Below, piece by piece: positions 49,501 to 57,994 of a DNA stretch of 64,000 bases. This DNA is from Bodo saltans. Its lineage: Eukaryota > Euglenozoa > Kinetoplastea > Eubodonida > Bodonidae. The stretch is from contig CYKH01001400.1 of the NCBI GenBank assembly GCA_001460835.1, positions 109,566-173,565 on the forward strand, written 5' to 3'. Each line of letters opens with the position of its first letter. The stretch's first letter is position 1. The notes beneath the pieces were generated by a model. That model did not search any database and was not told where the DNA came from. It saw nothing but the letters and a program-made list of their open reading frames with translations. Made by a program: the position numbers and the translations under genes.

Positions 49501-51830
49501 GCACTCAGTTTCCTGATCTGCTGAACAACCTGTTCAACGGGATGAGATCCACCAGCCGACCAAGTCCTCAGTTCGCCGCACTGGACTGTTCCATACATCC
49601 TACTGTGTATCAAAGTTTTCTGTTCTTGATCCTTATTCCCGCGTTTACATTTTTCGCCGTGCTGGCAGGCTCGTATGTTGTGCGCCTTATTCACTATGCT
49701 CGTGACCACGCGCACGAAAAGGAAAAGTCTTCTGTCGCATCTCTGCGGGACACAGTTGAAAAGGATCGAAGTGCCCGAGCCAACGCACTTGCCGAAGCCT
49801 CAAGAAAATATCTTATGGGGAACTCATCACCGGATGAATCACCTGATGGATCGCCTGTACGTAGCCGCTCAGAATTCGTCGCAGCTGAAACAACGCACCA
49901 AGTCGATGAAGATGAGGAAATTCACTTCGCAACGTTCGATGAAATTCCAGTAGTCACCGACGAAGAGCGTGAACTAATGCATGCGGAAGAAGACCTCGCT
50001 GAATATGTTCGCTCACAGGAACTTCGTCTTGACACCAAAACCCTTTTCCTTATTGCTCTCGTCGTTGTGCTTCTGTTTGGCTACCCAACCATTGTAGAGC
50101 AGTCTTTGAATTTGTTAAAGTGTGACACGATTGAGTACGGTGAAATTCAGCCCGACCTAAGCTTTGCTTCCTCTTCAAAGTCATTGTACTTCTACGATCG
50201 TTCTTTGGACTGCACCAGCAGTGATCATCGATTCTACACACTGTTGGCGTACGCATCCATCGTGGGGTATGGGTTAGGGATTCCATTTGCGAGCGTAGTG
50301 ATGGTCCTGTGGTTCCGAAAAAATCGTGGTGTGACGTACACGAATCGCCTATTTGTGTTCCTTGTGTGCGGCTATGATGAGGATCGATGGTGGTGGGAGG
50401 CTGTTGTCCTGTGGAGAAAACTTGCCCTTGCCTCCATTCTTGTGTTTATCGATGATCAGCGTCTTCAAACGTATGCAGCTCTGTGGCTCCTGATGTTTGC
50501 GCTTGCGCTGCAGATGTGGCTTGAGCCGTATGACGAAGTAAATTTAGATCGCTTAGCGACGGCCTCCTTGGCTGTGGTGATTGTCACTCTCAATTTGTCG
50601 TTGTTGTACGACTATTTACCCTCAGATTCGTCGAGCTACAACATTCGCGTGGGCAACGTTGTGTTAACGGTTTGCCTCTTTCTCATCAATGCAGTGCTGA
50701 TCAGCATTCTTGTTGGGCTCATTGTCATCCATGGTCTTTTGGAAGCTCAGTACCAAATCTCGATGAATGCGAAAACAATTCGGCGTATGTTGCCGAGGAG
50801 TGTTCAAGACTGTTTGTTCAGGTTTGCGCGGCGTCCGCTCGTCACCTTCCACAAAATTTTGAAGAAGCGCGAACGGGAAAAGGAGCGAAAGAACCGCATA
50901 AAGCACGTGATCAACGACGCTGACGGCGAATTGGTCGACGTCGTCGTCATGCAAGGTCGACGTCCATCAAGAACTCCAGGGAAGTCTCCAGCCTTACTCT
51001 CGCCAAGTGATCCGGCGCTGCAAGATATTCATCTGAAATCTCCGCCCACCATCGATCTTGGAAATCACAATGAAAAGCGTTCTACAAAGAACCTCCGTGA
51101 AGCTCTGCGCCGTGAAGAAGTATTTGTTCGTGATCTCCTTCAAAAGTATGAGTTAGCAATCGCCGAGCTTGACTCACTCCGAAATCGCCCCGATGCAAAT
51201 CGGCCTCCATCGGAAAGTCGTAATCGGCAGCAGCTTGAAGCAGTGAAGGCAGAGTTTGACAAAATAATCCACCTCGCTTCCACAAGCAACCCTGGAAGCA
51301 ATTTGGTGAGCCCCGCTGACAAGCCACTTTTTGGATCCTCGACTCCACCCCCGCCAGCGCTAGTTGTGCACCATCCCCCTGAACTCGTCGTTGAGGACCT
51401 CACTCTGGTGGACGTTAGTGTTGCCTTCAACCAGCGGCCGCCCGCTCTTACTGGTATTTACCTAGCTCCTATTGTGGCCACCCCACCCGAAGAATGGTCT
51501 CCAAGTGCCCCATCTGCCGCCAATGACAGCAGCAGCCGTCGTTCTCGTCTGACAACCCTGCAGCCCTCAACAGGAGGGCGCATCATTGCAAAACCAAAGC
51601 TCAAGGCAGAGATGGCGTCGTCCAATATTTCAGGCAGTGAGGCGGAAGGTGATGACATCCGCTCAGCCTTCCGGGGCGCTGGCGACGAGCAGCCCGAGGA
51701 ATTTATGGGTTTTAATGACACTCAGCGAGCTTCTAAATACAAACCAATGTCGGAGCTTGGTAGTACTATCACTGCAAAGAACAGAAAGCGAATGGAAAGA
51801 GCGCTGGAAGAAGGCAATTTGCTACAGTAG
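43533..51830 (+). CDS. Giant surface protein with multi-pass C-terminal membrane domain
   Basis: 2765 residues. A signal peptide (residues 1-25) leads to about 1850 extracellular residues rich in Ser, Thr and N-glycosylation sequons. Degenerate repeats each pair a conserved cysteine with an LC-I/V strand, and an IPT/TIG-like segment lies near 890-985. A cysteine-rich EGF/GCC2-like knot (CTEGHNGPRCTICDPGYG) precedes the membrane. About eight hydrophobic helices follow (residues 1930-2400), including EDRWWWEAVVLWRKLALAS, a motif seen in many multi-pass protist proteins with TRP-like topology. The cytosolic tail of 360 residues has a coiled coil (REALRREEVFVRDLLQKYE). A surface receptor, channel or adhesion role is possible; nothing decides between them. 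Confidence 0.8.
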   Translation: MFFAMIRLFLMTLCGCSMFFAFVQAQGTLSSINGFTSPYVFGEFLSLPHAVTTFACAATGTDCLLSVQPAGQCAFNALTLPSYTVPDGSTATFNMTKANAVVGSLYELCLHPNVASTVCVGSSMYYILMPNVSSVANLPPLKAASGYQRPYIVAPFQQQGALPVARMSGFQLNVTIPALSPSIFPSAATVYFALLPSCDFNVTTAQYLSRNVTVSLPARAAPIRSATGSSYTVTFAYSHLFHLWNMVSRNIGTTAPYILGGVLEGRICANVAQYRVNSTSNLSMNTSASSTSFPFDLGVSVRLATNFRVNGARVYREEDTTSSGASGSTTTLRLVAGAGGGISTLLFDGIAISSPPTLASLSSAVAADQAAGIAVNLSASFDIRDSSYPCDRYTTADLSRMTPPSSNARFAYLFATGSWNVTTSLVSWTTLINRTFPGNSITTSSGIGGATGLLCLYVFNVPLLSLHVGGGVYSIAIEGPSSVLTMNNAYLSAAQGGSLATAATLSATSVLNNVDSDVSFNFSAIAPSISMLRFTASTGSCSGVSSQNTPFSIQTTSTRYLTAPSSSWFAGSGLRRLCVALVLNTSDTLPYYFQDLAIPTVFIVTAFSRIAETFVSGSLPDERFFIPLNAATYSLPLLGFIANNSPYSSGQISLTFSTTPAGCLGATMASSSITTLTAFGSGATFGIAAALTPQLSLLATRFPQGTFSSNDKATLCIGDTTTISYPSSPMPLLTSNVYASFYTIQIATQSVSAQASTLVMQGTGLPTIVLYVHPTLGLSIPVTLLVRTGTSSLLWTLASVLGVVRLSATGSTGCTSAQGALTPLSLVTQWSSVDASDVVRVTGAALEQNATRAAASTGVHYVCFHSLHASIFQEQDDVLYSRTSFPVGIVSFSSVNGLNVNNGPNTTIVGVIQYVSFVWVVTGSGFSSAGLIQMIVGGVIASTPLTVVNDTYALFTFSPQSAGTQSVNVTLGTTLSYLAYPLITIDVVGVAAVGRFGTTYTAMLAGSSSLHFINLTSTVSVLPSVCLASAVATSSQACTCIAGVNTTMTTTTSLWIDLTATNPSAVVGSFPICFQYNSVLHFATGYSVVVVPQLSSLGGTAASSGSDQSISFVRGTSPDLVATFDVNIPTAAQNLRLIMYDVDNTIDLGGSGVCSSLSHHSALTMNTSNVIVVDLSGGIGTTTSTAHVPLLMTSNNQTGGRRLCSTLVLASRFATLGEPVTSFILDFDLVVVLGTLTVNGIALNSGTNVTTPILAQANTTLVAALPSFVAASSFLQFGIASTSCADLPTNIANTTSNQTTAITNLTLSYPSGGGSVANITIPAGLRSATSDLLFCARWLETASYTFTGVFFSVLYLSAFDGQLIAVNSTSQRLSMTAGSAVMRNATRLITVEGERVNAACLRVVLLPSRADSCTETNHVVFQGSIAQTTQQFSVSSATSSDYVAMCMMVYRSCTTRTYPAMLMVDAPLSILAFESFDIDSTTLTNLNQQQSELMAIVDIPMTNTLYGLISYSLSNVATLPFIELLAQPSTDSSCLLSQTTYRFKLEEVLDGGGLTTLGIVSNIPTAPTVTTFTVCILRNVSATDQRYFSLGMTLLVSSLTVGGSTLGLGNSVSLTVNKAPELVVTGSNLNLMLLYLALTDTGSCSSAALSGTNGVGISRIPSIVVSCSSSKGSVTFTAATNQTSAPLAMCIAGVPSSSGKATALSLTFYPANLSVTVTQALSLTIVTEPSAVASSDGSLSTQPVLGVEGPDDQLIQNVPSGIIITASWVAVSPYVAVESICDLCKITTDGEAFMLSATTSASLFSNAKFGVQYVLNYTSDRADINSVVTTTVKRGLCPVTQFGSLYSTSCEDCLSSAYCTGDVDYTMRSSYWRANNKTNYIYDCSPPYGSSQCIGNTSTGTCTEGHNGPRCTICDPGYGKSVDVCVLCASFNEALVTVVFLALAYIVLVIFATFSSVNGMDDKRDTKHLPILIKLLATHLAMASTVGEFSTQFPDLLNNLFNGMRSTSRPSPQFAALDCSIHPTVYQSFLFLILIPAFTFFAVLAGSYVVRLIHYARDHAHEKEKSSVASLRDTVEKDRSARANALAEASRKYLMGNSSPDESPDGSPVRSRSEFVAAETTHQVDEDEEIHFATFDEIPVVTDEERELMHAEEDLAEYVRSQELRLDTKTLFLIALVVVLLFGYPTIVEQSLNLLKCDTIEYGEIQPDLSFASSSKSLYFYDRSLDCTSSDHRFYTLLAYASIVGYGLGIPFASVVMVLWFRKNRGVTYTNRLFVFLVCGYDEDRWWWEAVVLWRKLALASILVFIDDQRLQTYAALWLLMFALALQMWLEPYDEVNLDRLATASLAVVIVTLNLSLLYDYLPSDSSSYNIRVGNVVLTVCLFLINAVLISILVGLIVIHGLLEAQYQISMNAKTIRRMLPRSVQDCLFRFARRPLVTFHKILKKREREKERKNRIKHVINDADGELVDVVVMQGRRPSRTPGKSPALLSPSDPALQDIHLKSPPTIDLGNHNEKRSTKNLREALRREEVFVRDLLQKYELAIAELDSLRNRPDANRPPSESRNRQQLEAVKAEFDKIIHLASTSNPGSNLVSPADKPLFGSSTPPPPALVVHHPPELVVEDLTLVDVSVAFNQRPPALTGIYLAPIVATPPEEWSPSAPSAANDSSSRRSRLTTLQPSTGGRIIAKPKLKAEMASSNISGSEAEGDDIRSAFRGAGDEQPEEFMGFNDTQRASKYKPMSELGSTITAKNRKRMERALEEGNLLQ

Positions 51831-52005
51831 TATGATTTCAAAGATGTCTTTCAATTGTAGTTCAGTGGAGGTCGATCAAAAAAAAGTGCCACTTATTGTT
51901 TCCTAATTATTGATCTTCTCACTCAAAAATTAGTTAGATCCTCTCACACATCATCAACATCGATCGTCACACCACCGATTTTTAGGAAGACTATTCGAAA
52001 CTCAC

Positions 52006-54009
52006 ATGTCGGTCACCATGGATCCCCACCAGACCAGACTAATCCGCTTGTTAGAGAATGGTTGTGAAGACGTCCCAATGCTTCAAGAGGCGGCATCATC
52101 CTGTTTGCAAAACACAGAGCAGCGCGAACTCCGAAAACCGCTGCAAGATAGTGAAGAGGCCGATGGTCCTGAGGTTGCAAGGGTGTCACTTTCCAACCCA
52201 GGCCCCCTCGACTTTGTGGTAGAATCCAGTCAAAATATGACTGCCCTTGAAATCTCCGTTCTCACTCAAAATAACACCGCTGTCGAAGTGCTTCTCAAAG
52301 GAGGAGCGCAAGCGGACATGGTCTCAGGGCTAACGTGCACCTGCTTGTGCAAAGTTTGCTACACGTTTCCTGGAAATATCAAAATGATTCGCACATTGCT
52401 CGAGGGTGGTGCAAATCCCGATGCGACAACGAATAACGACACAAACTCTGCGTCCTGCCTTATTATTTCTGTAGTCAAAAACAACGTAGAAGCTGTGAAG
52501 GCGCTATTGGAATACGGGGGTGATGTTAGCTATGAGTGGAAAGGGCAGAATGCGCTGTCAATGGCATTGGATTTCAACAAAGATGAAATCGTAACGCTCC
52601 TCGAAAACCATGAATACCGCAGAGCGCAAGATAACCGGTGGAGACGGTTTACCGACAGGAAGCTCCTCGAAGAGAACCGTGAGCTCCAGCGCAAAGCACT
52701 CCATAAACAAATCCAACTTGAGGACCAACGACGCAGTATGCTTCGAAGGAGCCACTCCAAAGACCCCATGATGTCCCAGAGTGGCGGCACTACTGGAGGA
52801 GGTGGAGGTGGGGCACGCTCCACTGACGCGGCTCATCAAGGTGATAGTGGGCCGAATCCTCATTATCATATATCCAACCCGGATCTTCATAACGCCGTAG
52901 CTGCAGCAATGCACGCCGAAATGATGACATCGCCAATCAAGCAGCAGCCTCTGGTGAGCTCGAGTGCCTTAGCGTCACCAATGGTTGTAGGCCACAGCCC
53001 ACAACCCGCAGATGACCATAACAACCAGCATTCAACCAACTTAGCCGTCGGTGTTTCTCCTTCAAGAGCCCCTCAACTATTTGCGGCGCACCAGGCACGC
53101 ACCGCCGCATCTAACAGTGGTATAGATGAAACTGTTGTATCATCCATGTCTCATATGGAATGGATCATTCCCCCTGAAGACCTTCAGCTTCTGAACCCCA
53201 TTTCTAGTGGTGCCCATGGAGATGTGTTCTCTGGAAAGCTGACGTCGATCGATGAAGTGGTTGCAGTGAAACGTTTTCCTTGCTCTGATGCAAAGTCTCG
53301 AGAGTGTTTCCGCCAAGAGCTCACTATGCTTAGCAAATTTCGCCACGAGAATATTGTCATGTTCAAAGGGGCAGTGATCACCCCTGACTTATGCTGCATG
53401 GTGCAAGAGCTTTGTGAAGAAAATCTTCTTGATCGACTTGCTCGGCCAACCACAATTCCATGGTCCCAACGGTTGAAGTGGGCCAGAGATATGGCGAAGG
53501 CCATGAACTACCTCCACACGCGAGTTCCACAAGTTGTCCACCGAGACCTAAAGAGCCTCAACGTTTTGCTGGACTTCAACGGTACGGTGAAATTGTGCGA
53601 CTTTGGAATGGCCAGACTGCGAGAACACACTTACATCGCCACGCAGCACATCTCAGGCTCGCCATCATGGATGGCCCCTGAAGTCCTGAGGGGAGATGAT
53701 TTCGACGATAAGAGCGATGTGTATGCGTATGGCGTCATCATGTGGGAGTTGATGATGCGAAGAATACCGTGGCCCGATAAGAATATGGCCCAACTTGTCG
53801 GCCTTGTAGGTTTTGGTGGCCACAGGCTCGAAGTTCCTGCGCAACCTCCGGAGGGTAGCCCAAAGGGGTACATAGCGCTAATGAAGGAATGTTTTGGTGA
53901 TGCGCCATCACGCCCAACGTTCAAAGTGATTCGAGCACAGATTGAGGCAATGCTGTCCTCCGGTGAAATGGAAGTAGTGCAGCCTCCTTCCGCTTATACA
54001 CTCCCGTAA
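52006..54009 (+). CDS. Ankyrin-repeat TKL-type protein kinase
   Basis: 667 residues, ATG 52006. Ankyrin repeats at about 78-200 (TALEISVLTQNNTAVEVLLKG, IRTLLEGGANPDATTN, AVKALLEYGGDVSYE). A charged coiled coil and Gly/Ser linker follow. The kinase at about 383-645 has GAHGDVFSG, AVKRF, VVHRDLKSLNVLL, CDFGMARL, GSPSWMAPEVLRG, and ends RPTFKVIRAQIEAML. HRDLKSLN and the SPSWMAPE segment are typical of tyrosine-kinase-like (Raf/MLK) kinases, which phosphorylate Ser/Thr. All catalytic residues are present. Confidence 0.88.
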   Translation: MSVTMDPHQTRLIRLLENGCEDVPMLQEAASSCLQNTEQRELRKPLQDSEEADGPEVARVSLSNPGPLDFVVESSQNMTALEISVLTQNNTAVEVLLKGGAQADMVSGLTCTCLCKVCYTFPGNIKMIRTLLEGGANPDATTNNDTNSASCLIISVVKNNVEAVKALLEYGGDVSYEWKGQNALSMALDFNKDEIVTLLENHEYRRAQDNRWRRFTDRKLLEENRELQRKALHKQIQLEDQRRSMLRRSHSKDPMMSQSGGTTGGGGGGARSTDAAHQGDSGPNPHYHISNPDLHNAVAAAMHAEMMTSPIKQQPLVSSSALASPMVVGHSPQPADDHNNQHSTNLAVGVSPSRAPQLFAAHQARTAASNSGIDETVVSSMSHMEWIIPPEDLQLLNPISSGAHGDVFSGKLTSIDEVVAVKRFPCSDAKSRECFRQELTMLSKFRHENIVMFKGAVITPDLCCMVQELCEENLLDRLARPTTIPWSQRLKWARDMAKAMNYLHTRVPQVVHRDLKSLNVLLDFNGTVKLCDFGMARLREHTYIATQHISGSPSWMAPEVLRGDDFDDKSDVYAYGVIMWELMMRRIPWPDKNMAQLVGLVGFGGHRLEVPAQPPEGSPKGYIALMKECFGDAPSRPTFKVIRAQIEAMLSSGEMEVVQPPSAYTLP

Positions 54010-54385
54010 AGCAGCCTCGTGATGTTTTTCGTTTTTGGTGAACGTCTGTGCAACCGATGAGAATATTGACTTCGAACAAGTGTAGCACCACCACCACCAA
54101 CCAGTTATTCTTTATCTGTGAACGCAGGTACACATTGTTTTCTTGCGGGAGAATATGCGAGTGTGTTTGTGTGCAAATGGAACATTTTGAGCTATCGAAT
54201 TACATTACGAGGAAAGGTGAATACACGCTTCTTCTGAACCCGAGCCATCTTCTGATGGATGATTGGTGCACTCAACTTATTTCCGTTTGATTTTTGTCGT
54301 TTTCTCCTCGAAAGGTCTTTTTTTTAGTTCTGGTGTGATGCTCCGGTGACAACTTGCAGAGGTTTTTTTTTCCCCCCTCTACAGT
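54010..54385. other. Intergenic stretch ending in a splice acceptor
   Basis: 376 bases with no gene. It ends in a T8-C6 pyrimidine tract (54363-54380) and an AG at 54383-54384, one base before the ATG at 54386. It includes a short CCA repeat near 54090. Confidence 0.55.
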
Positions 54386-57274
54386 ATGACTATCATTCAT
54401 ACTTCTTCCAGATTGATTGCGGTGTGGCTCTTGCTGAAAGTCTTTGTGCAAGTATCGTGCGCGATTCAATGCAACACCTCAGCAATGTGGCAGAACCAAA
54501 ATAGTTGCGTCATGAACGTCGTAGACGGCAGTACTGATGCGGCAACTCTCCGTTGTGTTTCCCAAGTTTGCAACATCGCCTCCGCATTGCAAACATCATC
54601 ATGCACTTCATCACTAGATTTGGTATCATTGGCAACCACACAATCCACTTGTTTGAGCCATCTGCAGCAAATCAGTCCAAGCACGCCTCAGTCCTTGATT
54701 GTTAATGCGACGATCAATGCGTCGGATTCAATGCTGAGCGTAATAGAAGAGTTATTGATAGGGGACATTGTGGGCTGTAACATCTCATCCCGAACGCTAG
54801 GTAACATGGGAGCTTGCTTATCACGCCTGCCCTGCCGTGCTACCCCGTCATCTCTCTGTAGCTCGTTGTGTCTCGCCCAGACACTCACTTGTGTGCAAAC
54901 GTACAGTTGCGGCGAATACTTTCAACTTAGCGACATCGGTGGTTGCTCTCCACTATTGTATGTCTTTGATATGGCACCGCTCGATGCTCTTTTTTGCCAA
55001 GCATATGCAAATGGCAGCAGTTGGAATCAAACTGCGTGGATCTTGGGAGCCACCCAACTACTTGCGCTGAGCAATAATGCACCAAGCAGTCCCGCAAGCA
55101 ATGCCCTGACACAATATTACGTGATAGTCCCCGGTGTCCTTGCGCTAGTTCTCCTCTTGATTGGAACAACAGTTGCTATTCGTAAATGTATTGCCATGCT
55201 CTGCGAAAGACGACAGAAGCAAAGGCGCATTGAAGTGAGGCGAGCAGAAACTGTAGAAAACACTTCATTCCCAGAAGAAGAATGGTTCGAGCCCCCAACC
55301 ACTGCAGATTCGCCTCCCACTGCGTTTGATCGCACTCAACGCCAACCGCAACAAGATAAGTATAAAGAGAATCCTCCTCCACCGCAATCCAGTGTTCCCA
55401 CAGCATGGTCGTCCAAAGGAAAGCGGTCACAAACACAAAATTATCACGAGGATAACGGTTACGATAACGAGTCGCGAGAATTGTTCCGTCCACGCAGTCA
55501 GTACGTAACTGCTAAAGCTCAGGAGGTTGGTGGCGTTGGCCAGTGGGAGGCGGTTGGTGACCGTGACGACATGCTATTCGTTGAAGAAGACTACGAAGGA
55601 TATGATAGCCGAAGAATGACTCGCGCCTCATCAACTGATGATCGCACATCCGCAGCGACGACTACAGGGGGCGACGATCGCGCGCGAATTACAATGCCAA
55701 CCTACGCTGGTGCAAGTAGGCACCGCAGACCACACAGCCAAACAAGTCTTGCAGAATTGGAATTTGCCTTTACTGACCCTTCCCGAACAAATGGCTCCAA
55801 CTCGCAGCACATCGATGACGTGATCCACCTCGAGCCTACGATGGTCGATGAGGACGATGGAAGCAGCAGCGAGAGGGGGCAGATGCTCACTCCAATGAGC
55901 AACAGTGACACGGAGGAACAACGGCTTGTTTTCGATCAAGAGAGTCTTCGATCGAGCACTAACTCTCAAAGTAGAGACGATGTCATTGCAGCTGGCTCAG
56001 TAATGTCTCGACGCGATATTCTCCACGCGATTCTTCGGGGTAATTTTGTTCGTGGTAGGCTGCTTGGCAGAGGCACTCATGGGGCAGTGTATCAAATGAA
56101 CCTAACAGGGCCCAATCTGCCGGGCACTGTCTCCGTTGCCATGAAGGAGATCGACGTCCAGCAATGCAGCAGGGAAGAATTGTCCAAGATCATCCTGAGA
56201 TTCAATTTTCTTTCGCGCCTGTCGCATCGTCATATTGTAGAACAGTACGTTGTGCGATATGAGCCTTCAACGCTCTCCCTGAATGTTTGGATGGAATTCC
56301 TTGGCGGAGGGACGTTAACGCAGTTGGCCAAGATGCACGTAACATGTCCTCTGCCTTCTTCTGGAACGTCTCCTGCGGGGGTGGATGAGTCTCTTCTTGA
56401 GCCTCCCATAGCGACGCTGAAACACCGTCCGCATGCTCCTCAGCTATCATCTCGTAGTTCATTGAACAACGGCGGTAGGTCAACGACCCCTTCTGCCACC
56501 CATCCACCAGTGCCTGTCATCTTTCCGGAACAGGACATCGTGCGAATCGTCCCACAGCTCCTTAGTGCTCTGTCGTACCTGCATCGCAAAGGTGTTATTC
56601 ACCGCGACGTCAAGGGGTCGAACGTGCTGATGTCGACCGATCACAGGTCTGCCAAGCTTGCTGATTTAGACGTATGCTTCATCACATCCCTTACCACCAA
56701 CTCTACGAACACTACAGGCCAGAAAACATCGGAAGCGACTCCGTTGGAACACCTCCACACACACAGCGTCGCTGGCTCTCCTCTGTGGATGCCTCCCGAG
56801 ATTTTGTCCTCCCGATGTGGCCCTGCGCCTTCTACGGACATGTGGAGTCTGGGCATCACCATCGCGGAAGTGCTCATGGGCGGTGCACTACCATGGCCCA
56901 GATTCGATACCACCTTCAATGCGATGGTGTACATCACGCACCCAGGCCATCCCCCAGTGCTAAGTCGAGCTGATGTCTCTGAAGCGTGTCAAGAGTTTCT
57001 GCAGCGTTGCTGGGATCCAAACGCTGACCTGCGGCCATCGGCAATGGAACTTCGCTCGCATCGATGGTTTCAGTTGTCTCGTCCGTCGTCTTTCCGACGA
57101 GTGCCGAGTGACACGATGGGTGCCACAAAAAGTGTGACAAACACCAACAACTCCGCGAGGAGTTATGAGTCTTCGCTTGTGTGGGACGCTCCAGGTGAGG
57201 CTGGCGCACCAACGCTGGAAGAACGACAAGAATCTCTCAAAAAGCGCTTTGATGAATCTGCGATGGCGAGGTGA
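54386..57274 (+). CDS. Receptor-like single-pass Ser/Thr kinase
   Basis: 962 residues. Signal peptide (residues 1-26), a cysteine-rich ectodomain to about 245 with N-glycosylation sequons, one membrane helix (VIVPGVLALVLLLIGTTVAI), a long disordered acidic linker, and a kinase at about 550-895: GRGTHGAVYQM, AMKEI, VIHRDVKGSNVLM, then LADLDV where DFG is expected (DLD), and GSPLWMPPEI. The kinase fold is STE11-like. The Asp is kept, so activity is possible. The 3' end is altered: a 76-base tandem duplication shifts the frame just before the stop; without it the tail would read to LDEELSLL (stop at 57384-57386). Confidence 0.85.
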   Translation: MTIIHTSSRLIAVWLLLKVFVQVSCAIQCNTSAMWQNQNSCVMNVVDGSTDAATLRCVSQVCNIASALQTSSCTSSLDLVSLATTQSTCLSHLQQISPSTPQSLIVNATINASDSMLSVIEELLIGDIVGCNISSRTLGNMGACLSRLPCRATPSSLCSSLCLAQTLTCVQTYSCGEYFQLSDIGGCSPLLYVFDMAPLDALFCQAYANGSSWNQTAWILGATQLLALSNNAPSSPASNALTQYYVIVPGVLALVLLLIGTTVAIRKCIAMLCERRQKQRRIEVRRAETVENTSFPEEEWFEPPTTADSPPTAFDRTQRQPQQDKYKENPPPPQSSVPTAWSSKGKRSQTQNYHEDNGYDNESRELFRPRSQYVTAKAQEVGGVGQWEAVGDRDDMLFVEEDYEGYDSRRMTRASSTDDRTSAATTTGGDDRARITMPTYAGASRHRRPHSQTSLAELEFAFTDPSRTNGSNSQHIDDVIHLEPTMVDEDDGSSSERGQMLTPMSNSDTEEQRLVFDQESLRSSTNSQSRDDVIAAGSVMSRRDILHAILRGNFVRGRLLGRGTHGAVYQMNLTGPNLPGTVSVAMKEIDVQQCSREELSKIILRFNFLSRLSHRHIVEQYVVRYEPSTLSLNVWMEFLGGGTLTQLAKMHVTCPLPSSGTSPAGVDESLLEPPIATLKHRPHAPQLSSRSSLNNGGRSTTPSATHPPVPVIFPEQDIVRIVPQLLSALSYLHRKGVIHRDVKGSNVLMSTDHRSAKLADLDVCFITSLTTNSTNTTGQKTSEATPLEHLHTHSVAGSPLWMPPEILSSRCGPAPSTDMWSLGITIAEVLMGGALPWPRFDTTFNAMVYITHPGHPPVLSRADVSEACQEFLQRCWDPNADLRPSAMELRSHRWFQLSRPSSFRRVPSDTMGATKSVTNTNNSARSYESSLVWDAPGEAGAPTLEERQESLKKRFDESAMAR

Positions 57275-57344
57275 GGCTGGCGCACCAACGCTGGAAGAAA
57301 GACAAGAATCTCTCAAAAAACGCTTTGATGAATCTGCGATGGCG
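57193..57344 (+). repeat. Imperfect tandem duplication, 2 x 76 bp
   Basis: Copies 57193-57268 and 57269-57344 are adjacent and differ at two positions. As 76 is not a multiple of three, the receptor kinase ORF stops at 57274 instead of about 57386. It is the second frame-shifting short duplication in the window, after 4924-5155. Confidence 0.95.
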
Positions 57345-57548
57345 GCCGAGATGCAACGGCTTGACGAAGAATTATCTTTGTTGTGACAATGTGTTTGTTC
57401 CTTGTTTTGAATTCTTGCTTTGAGCGATACTTTCGATTATTTTCATTGGGCTTCTCGCACCTCTTGAAGCAAACAACCTCGAAAACTGCAGTAGCGCTAA
57501 CTTATTTATTTTGCTGTGAAAACTTAGAAGAAATACCTTTAAAGCACA

Positions 57549-57950
57549 ATGCAATCGCATTCCATAGCAACTGCTGCTCGGTACTTGGGGCAGCCCGCCG
57601 ATCCACTGAAGCTCTCAGTGGACCAAGTGAAACTTCAGGTGGAGGAAATTGGGACGACTCTATTGTCGCTTCAAACAACAGTCAATGCCGTGCGAACTGT
57701 AACGACCGCGTTCGAGAGAGAGTTTCCCGACGTTCTCCGGCAGCTAGATATTTTGGCGGGACAACTGGACCGGGAAAAGGGAGATGTCGCTGTCCTTAAG
57801 GAACAGTTGGCATTTTTTGCTAATGGTGGTGGTCGAATACGAAATGATGGCGCCACTGACGCGAGCAGTTCGCGTGGCTTGTATTCATTTCTGCTGAGTA
57901 TCGTCATGAGGTATCTCTACAACCCATTCTTGTTTTTTGTTCACGCTTAA
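57549..57950 (+). CDS. Coiled-coil protein, possibly exon 1 of a cis-spliced gene
   Basis: 133 residues from ATG 57549. Residues 25-95 form heptad-rich helices (VDQVKLQVEEIGTTLLSLQ, VLRQLDILAGQLDREKGDV). The end LLSIVMRYLYNPFLFFVHA is hydrophobic and comes from the segment that looks like an intron. If an 84-base intron (57911-57994) is removed the protein continues in frame as SLFRGSHARDELSDDDN and on to 58364, giving about 243 residues. No family recognised. Confidence 0.6.
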   Translation: MQSHSIATAARYLGQPADPLKLSVDQVKLQVEEIGTTLLSLQTTVNAVRTVTTAFEREFPDVLRQLDILAGQLDREKGDVAVLKEQLAFFANGGGRIRNDGATDASSSRGLYSFLLSIVMRYLYNPFLFFVHA

Positions 57951-57994
57951 ATGTAAGAATAAAGAGGTCACGTGATCACGTTTCGCTGTCTCAG
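57911..57994 (+). other. Candidate 84-base cis-spliced intron
   Basis: It begins GTATCT, holds a T-rich stretch and two in-frame stops, and ends TTTCGCTGTCTCAG. Its length is a multiple of three and its removal joins two ORFs of the same frame. The second ORF has no ATG start of its own. Cis-introns are very rare in kinetoplastids, so an accidental arrangement must be kept in mind. Confidence 0.4.
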
